DNA from: Pukyongia sp.
GTDB lineage: Bacteria; Bacteroidota; Bacteroidia; Flavobacteriales; Flavobacteriaceae
Reading direction: 5' to 3'
Assembly: GCA_030148705.1 (NCBI GenBank)
Contig: JASBSY010000014.1
Coordinates: forward strand, 1-64,000
DNA length: 64,000 nucleotides
Part shown: positions 7,048-16,946 of the stretch, in pieces
How the letters are laid out: the number at the start of each line of letters is the position of its first letter
Position numbering within the stretch: position 1 is the first letter of the stretch
Notes under the pieces: model-generated
Told to the model about the DNA's origin: nothing
What the model saw: only the letters and a program-made list of their open reading frames with translations
Database searches by the model: none
Position numbers and translations under genes: made by a program

Positions 7048-8186
7048 AATTTAAGCGTAGCCAGGTTTTTAATTAGCGATCTAATCTCATCTTCCGAATT
7101 AAAACTGTGGAGCGATATCCGCAATCGTTCGCTTCCTTTGGGAACCGTTGGTGAAAGGATTGGCCTTATATCGAATCCTGCTGTTGCCAGGTTCTCTGAA
7201 GCTGTCCTACAAGCCCTATTTTCACGAATAAGGAACGACTGCACCGGGGATCTACTATCCGGAATCGAAGCTTGCAGGCCGCCCTCCCCTGCGAGCGTCC
7301 TGAATAGATCTATATTGCTCTTGAGAGTCCGTATCGCTTCCTCTCCGTTGATCGAATCGATCAGCTGGCACGCCGCTCTTATCGTTGCCACCGAATGCGG
7401 TGAAAGTGCCGTGGTAAAGATCAGACTGCGTGCAAAATTACACAGATATTCCTTTAGTTTCTCGGGACCTAATACCGCTGCGCCATGGCAACCATGGGCT
7501 TTACCAAAAGTAATTATCCTGGCAAAAACCCCTAGTTCCAGATCCATTTCGGGTATAAGCCCGTGTTTTGTAAATCCGATGGCGTGGGCTTCATCCACAA
7601 TGAGCCTGGCTGAAGACTTCCCTGCCAATTCAACGAACTCGTGAAGGTTGGGCGAATCACCATCCATAGAGAAAACAGATTCGGTAACAATATAGCGTTC
7701 CCCTGTATGGGACTTCAGCTTGTTTAACTTCTCCGCCAGGTCTTGCAAATCGTTATGCCTGAACTTTACTGACTTTGCGCTGCTAAGTCGGATACCATCC
7801 CTAAGTGACGCATGGATAAACTCATCGTATATCACTACATCATCTCGTTGGGGCAAACAGCTCAGCAGCCCCAGGTTGGCATCAAAACCACTGTTAAAGA
7901 TCAATGCAGCTTCGGCTTTATGCAGGGCTGCGATGGTAGCTTCGGTGATCGTAAAAAGCGGATGATTCCCTGTAAGTAATCGCGAGCCGGTAGCTCCGGT
8001 CGTTCCGAAGTTGTACTCGGCTAATAATTCATCGATAAGCGGCTGTAGTTTGTTGGATCTGGCAAACCCGAGGTAATCATTGGAAGCGAAATCCGCCAGT
8101 CCGGAGATTACTTTCAACTCCCGGTACATCCCCTGTTGTCTTCTTGCTTCGAGTCTTTCCAGTAATTTTGGTGGGAATCGTTCCAT
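7044..8186 (-). CDS. bioF: 8-amino-7-oxononanoate synthase BioF
   Basis: PLP-dependent alpha-oxoamine synthase that condenses a pimeloyl thioester with alanine to KAPA, the first dedicated step of ring assembly. This 380-residue protein shows GATGSRLLTGNH (64-75), DEAHAIG (198-204) and the PLP lysine Lys229 in IITFGKAHG. It is the first gene of the bioF-D-A unit. A -7 element TATTTTTG lies only 4 nt before its ATG (8191-8198), so the mRNA may be leaderless. Confidence 0.96.
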   Translation of the reverse strand: MERFPPKLLERLEARRQQGMYRELKVISGLADFASNDYLGFARSNKLQPLIDELLAEYNFGTTGATGSRLLTGNHPLFTITEATIAALHKAEAALIFNSGFDANLGLLSCLPQRDDVVIYDEFIHASLRDGIRLSSAKSVKFRHNDLQDLAEKLNKLKSHTGERYIVTESVFSMDGDSPNLHEFVELAGKSSARLIVDEAHAIGFTKHGLIPEMDLELGVFARIITFGKAHGCHGAAVLGPEKLKEYLCNFARSLIFTTALSPHSVATIRAACQLIDSINGEEAIRTLKSNIDLFRTLAGEGGLQASIPDSRSPVQSFLIRENRACRTASENLATAGFDIRPILSPTVPKGSERLRISLHSFNSEDEIRSLIKNLATLKL

Positions 8187-8190
8187 ACTT

Positions 8191-8198
8191 CAAAAATA
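8191..8198 (-). promoter_or_regulatory. -7 promoter element abutting bioF
   Basis: TATTTTTG on the minus strand matches TAnnTTTG and is separated from the bioF ATG by only 4 nt (AAGT). Transcription from it would start at or next to the start codon. No convincing -33 TTTG is visible. Confidence 0.45.
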
Positions 8199-8326
8199 CG
8201 ATGCTGTTTCAGAAAATAGATGCCATTATCGCTCTTTCTTCCATCGATGTTGGGGTTTTCTAATTATTCCCCCGGCATCCTTTATAAAACAATAATTACA
8301 CAGTAATCGTGTTCTATTTTATAACT

Positions 8327-8653
8327 ATGAGAACAGTACAGCTATTCATTTCTGCTTTGCTTATCCTTGCACTTTACACAAGCTGTAAAAGTGATGATGA
8401 CGATCAAACAGATTCAACAGGGGTGATCACCCACACCGATCTGCGCGAGTGTGCGTGCTGCGGAGGTTACTGGATAAGGATCAGCAATGAACAATACCGC
8501 TTCCTCTTAGAAACGTTACCACCAAATGATCTCGATATCGCCAACAGGGAATTGCCGGTTACAGTATATATAAGCTGGAGGTTACTGGGCGAAAACGAAT
8601 CCTGCGGTCATATGCAGGAATTGATTGAGGTATTCTCAATCACGGAAAATTAA
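8327..8653 (+). CDS. Small cysteine-containing lipoprotein
   Basis: The chosen ATG at 8327 gives 108 residues starting MRTVQLFISALL, with a lipobox ending YTSC (Cys20). An ATG at 8309 would add six residues before the signal peptide and is less likely. After an acidic Asp-rich stretch comes ECACCGGYW, and a later lone Cys in NESCGHM. The closely set cysteines could bind metal or form disulfides in the envelope. I do not recognise a named family. It is convergent with atpD-atpC, and a shared hairpin lies between them. Confidence 0.75.
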   Translation: MRTVQLFISALLILALYTSCKSDDDDQTDSTGVITHTDLRECACCGGYWIRISNEQYRFLLETLPPNDLDIANRELPVTVYISWRLLGENESCGHMQELIEVFSITEN

Positions 8654-8680
8654 AAAGCGCCTTCCGGGTGGAAGGCGCTT
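8650..8680 (-). terminator. Terminator of atpD-atpC
   Basis: An 11-bp perfect stem (8655-8665/8670-8680, loop GGGT) is followed on the minus strand by a T tract (plus-strand A run at 8652-8656). It lies between convergent genes and may also stop the plus-strand lipoprotein gene, although the plus-side T tract is poor. Confidence 0.85.
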
Positions 8681-8705
8681 GTATTAGATAGATGTACACG
8701 CTTTG

Positions 8706-8984
8706 TTAATCTGCCAGTACAATCACTTTATTGTTGTTAAGCTCTACGGTTCCGCTGTTGATATCCATAGTCCATTTCCCGTCGCTATCTTTAGTGAAAC
8801 GCTTTTCATAGCCTTCGGCAATAGTGGGATTTCCTTTAAACTTTACTTTCCCCGGCCCGAGTAATGAAACGATGGCCGCGTGATTATTAAGCATCTGGAA
8901 AGGACCTTCCACTCCGGGAACAGTCACTGATTCGACCTCTCCCGATACTAAAGATGCCTCCGGTGTTACAATTTCTAAATACAT
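8706..8984 (-). CDS. atpC: ATP synthase F1 epsilon subunit, short form
   Basis: This 92-residue protein matches the N-terminal beta-sandwich of the F1 epsilon subunit (YLEIVTPEASLVSGEVESV, GVEGPFQMLNNHA). It couples the gamma subunit to the c-ring. Typical epsilon subunits have ~135 residues; the C-terminal two-helix domain that inhibits ATP hydrolysis is absent. It lies 42 nt behind atpD with a strong terminator after it. The other ATP synthase genes are not nearby. Confidence 0.93.
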   Translation of the reverse strand: MYLEIVTPEASLVSGEVESVTVPGVEGPFQMLNNHAAIVSLLGPGKVKFKGNPTIAEGYEKRFTKDSDGKWTMDINSGTVELNNNKVIVLAD

Positions 8985-9026
8985 GCTAATCTGATTTCAG
9001 TTGCGGTAACGCGTTTAAATGTTCAA

Positions 9027-10535
<1,509 letters not shown>

Positions 10536-10594
10536 CTAAAGGTTTATTTTTTAGTTATGTAGGGAAACAATTAGCACCCCGATTTTTAACGGTG

Positions 10595-10626
10595 CAAAGA
10601 TAGTTTTTTCTCTTCAAATTACGCAA
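10595..10626 (-). promoter_or_regulatory. Promoter of atpD-atpC
   Basis: On the minus strand, a -33 TTG (10624-10626) and a -7 TATCTTTG (10595-10602) are separated by 21 nt, matching the Bacteroidota consensus. The start point would be near 10588, giving a leader of about 55 nt. Confidence 0.65.
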
Positions 10627-10730
10627 TTGAAATAAGTAATTTTTTAGGGTTTACGCCTACCTCTGTTTCCGGCCCAGAATTTTTCTAAAACACGTTTAAA
10701 ATGTAAGTGCACCCTCCATATCTTCAAACA

Positions 10731-10762
10731 AAAAACCCTTCAGAAAAAATTCCTGAAGGGTT
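10731..10762 (-). terminator. Terminator of the TonB receptor-SGNH unit
   Basis: A 10-bp stem (10734-10743/10753-10762) has a 9-nt A/T-rich loop. On the minus strand it is followed by a T-rich tract. It lies 20 nt past the stop of the gene at 10783. Confidence 0.8.
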
Positions 10763-10782
10763 GCACTGATTAAAATTATAAG

Positions 10783-12285
10783 TTATTGGATTACTTCCGG
10801 ATAGAAGGTTGTAAAATCTCTTGCATTAAACAATTCACCTGCTGCCTCAAAGTTGGATCCGTAAGTCGCATCGATGGCCATCAACACCTGGTTGGCAACA
10901 AAGGCATAACCCCTGGCAGTAGGATGAACTCCGTCCAGAGAGAAAGCACCGCCGAACACCAGACTACCGTTAAGTTCAAATTCATCGAAGGGAATTCCAC
11001 TCTCGAAAACTTCCTGTAACAGGGAATTGGCATCGACAAAAGCAGCGCCATTCTGGGAAGCTGCTTGTTCGATAATGGCATTATAGGCATTTGTAGCCAC
11101 TGTCACTTCGCCAACTTCATCCACAGACAACACCCAGTTATCTTCCAATGGAACCGACACCCCATTGATCATGGTTGGGTCGTTGTTTACTAGCGAGCCT
11201 ATAAAAGAGGCCGCCGGTAAAACGATCAGGTCGTCTTCGGTAGACTGGCGGTAAGAAGGTAATCCAAGTCCGGAAAGATCGGTTAGATACTCATCTATCA
11301 TGACCACCGCATTCTGTCCTGCCATAAAATTAATGGTTCTGCGATCCACTTCTTCCTGTGTAAGCAGCCCGGCCCCAAGTGCTTGCTGCAATCCTCCGTT
11401 ATATAAGGCATATCCCGCATTCAGCTGGGCAGCAGTAGCTGCATCCAAAGGAACGGGATTGTAAGGCACTGTAGTAAAATAAGGAATGGTATACACATAA
11501 GGAATGTTTAGCACTACGCCCTGGGTACCATTTGCGGCAAGGGTTCCTATGATTGAGTTATAAACCACATTAAAAATACCCGGGTCCGTTATATCATTCG
11601 AACCGTAGGTGGTCGGGTCAGGGTTCCCGGTCTGATCTACTCCTGCACCTCCGGAGGTTGCATAACTCAATACGTCATTATTTCCTATCCACAGGCTGTA
11701 AAAGGTAGGGTTCTGGCTGGCCGCATCCTCCATAACTGAAGCATTGGGGTTGGATGCCATCCTTACAAAGTAGGGATTCGCCTGGCCCGTAGGAACTCCG
11801 GCAATATTACCATAACCGTTCGCCACCAGATGGAAACTCTTGGCGCCCGGCACACCCATATTATTATAAGGACCCGGCATGATGTTGGAAATCTCTGTAG
11901 TTGGCATCTGATCGATAACTTCCGGTCCGGCACCGTTAAAGAAAAGTCGCGGATTGAGAATCTGAACACCGCCTAAAAGTGCACCCCCGATATTATCGTT
12001 CATATACGGCTGGGTAAAGGAACCTCCCCCGGCCAATGCAAATTTTTGGGAAACAAGGTTTGGCATGGAGTTTTCCTGTCCGAGGATAAAAAGAGCCCCG
12101 TCTGTAAAACCTGCCGTAAGCGAATTCCCTACCGCGACAAAGGTTGAAAAATTAGCCGATCCGGCAGTAAGGGGAACAACCTGCTCCTCCTCCATTTCCG
12201 GTATAGAGTCATTCTCGCAGCTAACCACAAGGAACGATCCAAGGGCCAGCAGAATGAGAAATCGTGAGTTATATAAGTTTTTCAT
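10783..12285 (-). CDS. SGNH/GDSL hydrolase lipoprotein
   Basis: The ATG at 12285 is chosen because it gives a lipoprotein signal (SFLVVSC, Cys23) and lies 10 nt after the upstream stop; longer frames add an unlikely leader. The 500-residue protein shows SGNH blocks: block I GNSLTAG with Ser55, block III WIGNND (Asn202), and block V DGVHPTARGY with Asp451 and His454. These make it a likely esterase or lipase on the outer membrane. Members this long have large insertions between blocks. It follows a TonB-dependent receptor in one unit, so it may release acyl groups from a ligand the receptor imports; that link is inference. Confidence 0.88.
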   Translation of the reverse strand: MKNLYNSRFLILLALGSFLVVSCENDSIPEMEEEQVVPLTAGSANFSTFVAVGNSLTAGFTDGALFILGQENSMPNLVSQKFALAGGGSFTQPYMNDNIGGALLGGVQILNPRLFFNGAGPEVIDQMPTTEISNIMPGPYNNMGVPGAKSFHLVANGYGNIAGVPTGQANPYFVRMASNPNASVMEDAASQNPTFYSLWIGNNDVLSYATSGGAGVDQTGNPDPTTYGSNDITDPGIFNVVYNSIIGTLAANGTQGVVLNIPYVYTIPYFTTVPYNPVPLDAATAAQLNAGYALYNGGLQQALGAGLLTQEEVDRRTINFMAGQNAVVMIDEYLTDLSGLGLPSYRQSTEDDLIVLPAASFIGSLVNNDPTMINGVSVPLEDNWVLSVDEVGEVTVATNAYNAIIEQAASQNGAAFVDANSLLQEVFESGIPFDEFELNGSLVFGGAFSLDGVHPTARGYAFVANQVLMAIDATYGSNFEAAGELFNARDFTTFYPEVIQ

Positions 12286-12295
12286 AATAGTTTTT

Positions 12296-15055
12296 TTATA
12301 GATTATTGATGCTGATGGCAACATAGTATTGTGCTCCAATATATGGCGTACCAATTGCTGTAAAATATTCATCGTTCAGCAAGTTGGTCGCTCCCGCCTT
12401 CAACAGCGTTTTCCACTTTGGAATCTTGTAGTTGATCTGAGCATCTACAACACTATAGGCCGGTATAATTCCGTCGCCAAATCCTGCTTGCCAGAAATAT
12501 TCATCACTCCACCTGAAATTAGCCCCAATCCCAAAATTCGGGAAGAGGTCGGTATATCTGAAAGAAGCCTTTGCCTTGTGCATCGGGGTGTTGAAGTTGG
12601 TTCTGAAATCCGGATTGCCTTCCTGATCGAAGTCCTGTTCTGCATAGGTATAATTTGCACTCAGGTTGATATTCTTCATGATCCTGGTGCTTACCCCTAT
12701 AGAGCCCCCAAATGAGTTTACATCCACATCGGCGTTGGTATAGGTTTGATACACTTCAGTATCTCCGTTCTGAACTGCTTCGATAGACAGCGAATTATCA
12801 CCTACCGTACCGTAAAGTGGTACAATTACAAACTCGTTCGAGATGAAATTCTGGTATTGGCTGTAATATGCACTTGCGTCTATTATAAAGTTGAATATTT
12901 TTCCACGGTACCCAACTTCGAACACATCGGCCTCTTCCGGCTTAACAAGGTTAATATTGGCTTTTTGGAAGGTTCCGTCCTGTACCGAACTCACGGTAAA
13001 GGAATTCTCGTATGCAGCCCGGCCTGCAATGGTAGCTGTGTTCATCCCGGTAATATTCTGACCGTTTCCACTAAGCGGGAAGGTTCTAATATCTCTGTCC
13101 AGGTTGCTTGGGGCAGAACCTACCAATATCGCACGTCCGATGTCCAGACCGATAAACAAATCCTGGGTGGTCGGGTTTCTAAAGGCCGACTGGTAAGAGA
13201 CACGAAGGTTGTGATTACGATCAGCCCCGGCCGTATATCCTACCGACACCCTTGGTGTAAACTGTCCGTCGAACAATTCAGATTTATCGTAACGAACCGA
13301 TCCTGTTAACTTTAATCGGTCGTCGAGTAATTTTTTCTGAATCTGGGTATAGGCTCCCACTTCCGAGTAGGTAATGGGTCCATCGAGATCGGTAAAGATA
13401 GTTCCAGACGAATTCAGCCTGTACTTTCTGTAAGAACCACCAACCTGGATTTCGGCAATGTCGCTGGTAAGATGTGTAAAGTTGTAATTGGCATCGGCGT
13501 GATACAACTGGGTTTCATCCTGGAGTTTGGATCCGGAATTTACATCGGGATCGTTTTTAACTCTTTCTAATACTCTCTCGAATTCGGGAGTTCCGGGAAT
13601 CAATCGTCCCATCTCCGCAGTTTGTCTCGCTATGGCGTGAGCCTGGTCTGAATTTGCCCCGGCCAAGGTAGACTGGATATACGCTCCCGCATATTCCCCA
13701 AACCACTGGCTATCCGATTTCCAGGCGCGGTTTACATTTATACCTGATAAGCCGAGGTTATTAGAATCTCCGGCATTCTCGTCGGTAACATATCCGCGAA
13801 CAAAGAAATTGTCGTTTTTAACTTCAAGTTTGTGTTGCTGAAGGAAGAAATTCTTGATCTCATAACGCTGTCCTCCCTGGTAAATGGTAGTACCCACACC
13901 AACTTTTCCAACGTATATTACTTCAAAATCGTTTTCCCAGGGGCGATAATGTAATGCCGCATCGAACTTCACGCTTTCGGCGTTATAATCCGTAAGTTCC
14001 TCTTCGAGATAACCTGTCCTACTAACAATATCGTTTGGCAACAGGTTTTGAGAACCCGGGGGAATCAAGCCCATATTTGCCAGGGTCTGACCAACCCCTT
14101 TTATATTGGTAGCCACTTCATCTCCATAGACGTTTAAGCCGTTATAACCCGGATCTTCCCTGGTTCTGCCCGGCATCTCCACATCGGCGATACTGTTGGC
14201 AAACCAGTCTGTTCCATGCATGATGGCCAGGTTTACCTTACCCGCGAACTTAGGTGAAAAAGCGTGCGCAGCTCTTATTCCCATATCGTAGAATTCATTA
14301 TCTCCTGCAGCTTCCTGAGAAGTGATACCTCTTTTGTAGTAAGCACTAATACCCTGGTGGTCGAATGGATTCTTACTTGTCATAAATAAGATTCCGTTAA
14401 AGGCGTTTGCACCGTAAAGTGCAGATGATGCCCCGGGCAGTAATTCAATACTATTAACGTCCAGTTCCGTCATCCCGAGTAAGTTCCCAAGGACAAAGTT
14501 CAGGGCGGGAGAACTGTTGTCCATCCCATCGACCAGCTGTACAAATCGTTCGTTCGCAATGGTTGCAAACCCACGGGTGTTAACCGATTTAAAGGTTAAA
14601 CTACTGGTATTGATGTCGACTCCTTTTATTGCCTCGATTCCATCGTAGAAATCGGCACTTGGAGTATACTTGATGTCCTGAATATCGAATCGTTCGATGG
14701 TAACCGGGGATTCGAAAATACGTTCCGGGGTTCTGGATGCCGATATAACTACTTCATCCAATTGTGATCCTTCAACAAGAACGACGTTTAAAACCTGATT
14801 GTTGGAAGTTACCGAGACTGTTTGGGATGCAAATCCCACACTGGATATCTGCACATCGAAGGGTGGTGTCTGATCAACGGCAAGGGTAAAGTTACCGTCA
14901 AAATCTGTTGCCGTACCTGTCCCGGTGCCAACAACTATAACATTGGCTCCGAGAATGGGTACCGATGATTCATCGACCACCGTACCACTTATGTTGGTTT
15001 GTGCAAACGTGATTAGGGTAAAACACAAACAACCTAAGGTTAAAAATGCTTTCAT
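12296..15055 (-). CDS. TonB-dependent outer-membrane receptor
   Basis: This 919-residue protein has a signal peptide (about 1-18, ending LITFAQ). A carboxypeptidase-regulatory-like beta domain follows (about 20-105, ISGTVVDE and GTATDFDGNFTL), then a plug domain with ASRTPERIFESPV and NTRGFATIANERFVQLVDG. The rest is a 22-strand type barrel ending in an aromatic-rich strand. It takes up a large ligand across the outer membrane using TonB energy. The partner gene is an SGNH lipoprotein, not a SusD, so it is not a typical polysaccharide locus. The ligand is unknown. It is the first gene of its unit, with a 169-nt A/T-rich upstream region containing an ATTA tandem run near 15068-15082. Confidence 0.93.
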   Translation of the reverse strand: MKAFLTLGCLCFTLITFAQTNISGTVVDESSVPILGANVIVVGTGTGTATDFDGNFTLAVDQTPPFDVQISSVGFASQTVSVTSNNQVLNVVLVEGSQLDEVVISASRTPERIFESPVTIERFDIQDIKYTPSADFYDGIEAIKGVDINTSSLTFKSVNTRGFATIANERFVQLVDGMDNSSPALNFVLGNLLGMTELDVNSIELLPGASSALYGANAFNGILFMTSKNPFDHQGISAYYKRGITSQEAAGDNEFYDMGIRAAHAFSPKFAGKVNLAIMHGTDWFANSIADVEMPGRTREDPGYNGLNVYGDEVATNIKGVGQTLANMGLIPPGSQNLLPNDIVSRTGYLEEELTDYNAESVKFDAALHYRPWENDFEVIYVGKVGVGTTIYQGGQRYEIKNFFLQQHKLEVKNDNFFVRGYVTDENAGDSNNLGLSGINVNRAWKSDSQWFGEYAGAYIQSTLAGANSDQAHAIARQTAEMGRLIPGTPEFERVLERVKNDPDVNSGSKLQDETQLYHADANYNFTHLTSDIAEIQVGGSYRKYRLNSSGTIFTDLDGPITYSEVGAYTQIQKKLLDDRLKLTGSVRYDKSELFDGQFTPRVSVGYTAGADRNHNLRVSYQSAFRNPTTQDLFIGLDIGRAILVGSAPSNLDRDIRTFPLSGNGQNITGMNTATIAGRAAYENSFTVSSVQDGTFQKANINLVKPEEADVFEVGYRGKIFNFIIDASAYYSQYQNFISNEFVIVPLYGTVGDNSLSIEAVQNGDTEVYQTYTNADVDVNSFGGSIGVSTRIMKNINLSANYTYAEQDFDQEGNPDFRTNFNTPMHKAKASFRYTDLFPNFGIGANFRWSDEYFWQAGFGDGIIPAYSVVDAQINYKIPKWKTLLKAGATNLLNDEYFTAIGTPYIGAQYYVAISINNL

Positions 15056-15224
15056 ATTTTGATTTGATTAATTAATTAATTAGGCTAAATATATATATTA
15101 TTTTAGCAAAGCTTTAAGAATAATGGGCTTTTTTTAAAATCTTAATAGCAACTGTATCAGAGCAATAAGTATTTTAATTTATTATTCATGCATAACATAT
15201 TCATTTCTAAAAAGTTAACTGAGA

Positions 15225-16121
15225 TTATGTGAGCGACTCACAAAAACCGCGAATTTTATTTTTAAAAAGTTTCAGCACTTTTTTCATTGTTTCGTCCTCC
15301 CGATTTAGCTTCCGGCCGTCGATTTCGATTACGGGAGTGAGTTCTCCCATGGTTCCGGTAGCAAAAACTCCATCGGCATTTATAAACTGTGACAAGGAAA
15401 GATCGGCCTCCTGCACTGTTATACCATTGGAGGTGCAAATTTCAATAACCGTAGACCGCGTAATTCCCGGCAAACAGGCATGAGCAAAGGGAGTATAAAG
15501 TATTCCGTCTTTAACCAAAAAAAGGTTGCTGCCATTTAATTCTGCAACAAAACCTCTTTCATCCAGCATCAAACCGGCATCCTTCCCCGCTATATTGGCC
15601 TGTATCTTGGCGAGAATGTTGTTTAGAAGATTATTGTGATGAATTTTACTATCGAGAAATTGAGGTCCGTTTCTTCGCTGACTGCTGCTAATAACCTTAA
15701 TACCGGAACTATTGTCGTATACCAGTGGTTTCCATTCGGCCAGAACTATTAGGCAGGATCCGGACTGATTCAATCTGGGATCCATGCCACTGGTGATCTT
15801 TTCACCGCGAGTAAGGGTTAACCTGATATGTACATCGTCGTCCATCCCATTGGCTTCAAGGGTCTCCCGGATGGCATTTTTTATAAATTTCTTAGAAGGG
15901 ATGTCATCGAAGGCAAGAGTATGTGCAGATTCCTTTAGTCGGTTGAGATGCTTTTCCAGGCAGACAACCCCCTCCGGGTACACGCGCAACCCTTCCCACA
16001 CAGCATCTCCGCCCTGGACAGCACTGTCGAAAACCGAGATTTTTGCATCCTCTCTGGAGAACAAGCGGTCCTTAATAAATACTTTAATCGAGCGATTACG
16101 CTCATCGAAACGCTGTAGCAT
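15225..16121 (-). CDS. Class IV PLP aminotransferase (BCAT/D-amino acid type)
   Basis: This 298-residue cytosolic enzyme has the fold-type IV pattern: the N-terminal DSAVQGGDAVWEGLRVY, the PLP lysine Lys159 in LDSKIHHNN, and the cofactor-binding ELNGSNLFLV (194-203) followed by LPGITR. Family members act on branched-chain amino acids, D-alanine or aminodeoxychorismate; the substrate cannot be set from sequence. The gene starts 2 nt after a sulfotransferase-like gene and must be cotranscribed with it. Confidence 0.88.
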   Translation of the reverse strand: MLQRFDERNRSIKVFIKDRLFSREDAKISVFDSAVQGGDAVWEGLRVYPEGVVCLEKHLNRLKESAHTLAFDDIPSKKFIKNAIRETLEANGMDDDVHIRLTLTRGEKITSGMDPRLNQSGSCLIVLAEWKPLVYDNSSGIKVISSSQRRNGPQFLDSKIHHNNLLNNILAKIQANIAGKDAGLMLDERGFVAELNGSNLFLVKDGILYTPFAHACLPGITRSTVIEICTSNGITVQEADLSLSQFINADGVFATGTMGELTPVIEIDGRKLNREDETMKKVLKLFKNKIRGFCESLT

Positions 16122-16123
16122 AT

Positions 16124-16846
16124 TTAATGGTTTTTAATTGTGAATTGCTGAAGTTGTTCATAAAAAGGCAATGCTTCATCAAGCAAAGGCTTTAGATGAA
16201 CCGGAACTTGGGCTTCTGTTTTTCGCTGAAGTTGAAAGCCGGAGGTTTTGTGAACATTCGCATACCAGTGTGGCGCCCAGATTCCATCCTGTGGAATACC
16301 GCCCTTCTTCCATTTCAACATACGAGAAGAAAATGAGATATCCAGCCTTGCACATAATTCTATCAGGTAACGCTCCGGATCAACCATCAGTTCGTCGCTG
16401 TCTATCACAACAGCATGTTGGCCGTTACTTTTTAAATACTCCCATAATTGGACGGCTTTCTTGAGCCCGATATCGTTTATAGTGGGGTTGGGAATTACTT
16501 TCGAAAAGGAAGCGATCAGCCCGGCAGGATGACGAACGAGAATAACATTGGACCAATTCAGAATAAAATCGGGGGAAGCGTCCAGGTAGTGATGTGCCAT
16601 TCCCTTGACAAAGATATTTACATCCCGGGCTTTTTCATTTATAGTCTTGATGACCTGAAATTTATCGGTTTCCATGGTACGGACTATCTCATCGTGAGAT
16701 GGATGCACTATGTCCAAATCGGTATTTGCCAGGTAATGCCCATAGAAAGGTTCATCTAAAACATCGAAATCGTCCCTGCTCGCAAAGGAATACATGAGAG
16801 CTGTTGATATATTACGAGGGCCTGAAATAAGATTGATCACTTTCAC
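16124..16846 (-). CDS. Sulfotransferase-like P-loop protein
   Basis: This 240-residue protein starts at a GTG (16846). The GTG is needed because the P-loop-like ISGPRNISTAL (7-17) lies before the first ATG. The later ILVRHPAGLIASFS holds Arg105 and Ser113 in the spacing that binds the 3'-phosphate of PAPS in sulfotransferases. A conserved WAPHWY stretch lies near the C-terminus. The acceptor is unknown, and it might bind a nucleotide without transferring sulfate. The tight pairing with an aminotransferase gene (2 nt) suggests joint function; plant proteins of the BCAT-like type are thought to fuse similar parts. Confidence 0.7.
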   Translation of the reverse strand: MKVINLISGPRNISTALMYSFASRDDFDVLDEPFYGHYLANTDLDIVHPSHDEIVRTMETDKFQVIKTINEKARDVNIFVKGMAHHYLDASPDFILNWSNVILVRHPAGLIASFSKVIPNPTINDIGLKKAVQLWEYLKSNGQHAVVIDSDELMVDPERYLIELCARLDISFSSRMLKWKKGGIPQDGIWAPHWYANVHKTSGFQLQRKTEAQVPVHLKPLLDEALPFYEQLQQFTIKNH

Positions 16847-16915
16847 CCCTTAAAGTTATAGAAAAGAATTTCTCGGGAATAAAGCCCTGCCCTATTTTTC
16901 AAAATGGAGAAACTA

Positions 16916-16946
16916 AAGCAGCAGATAATAAATGCAGTGGCTGCTT
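16916..16946 (-). terminator. Possible weak terminator of glmS
   Basis: A 7-bp stem AAGCAGC/GCTGCTT (16916-16922/16940-16946) overlaps the glmS stop codon and has a 17-nt loop. The following T tract is poor, so this is uncertain. Confidence 0.3.

Noticed and set aside
6829-7644. 271-codon plus-strand frame
   Set aside because: Antisense to bioD and bioF, which have complete catalytic motifs.
12746-13309. 187-codon plus-strand frame
   Set aside because: Antisense shadow of the TonB receptor barrel; Cys and Tyr bias typical of a shadow.
16847-16944. glmS riboswitch-like leader
   Set aside because: This region is downstream of glmS, not upstream, and the true upstream region is only 12 nt from the previous gene.
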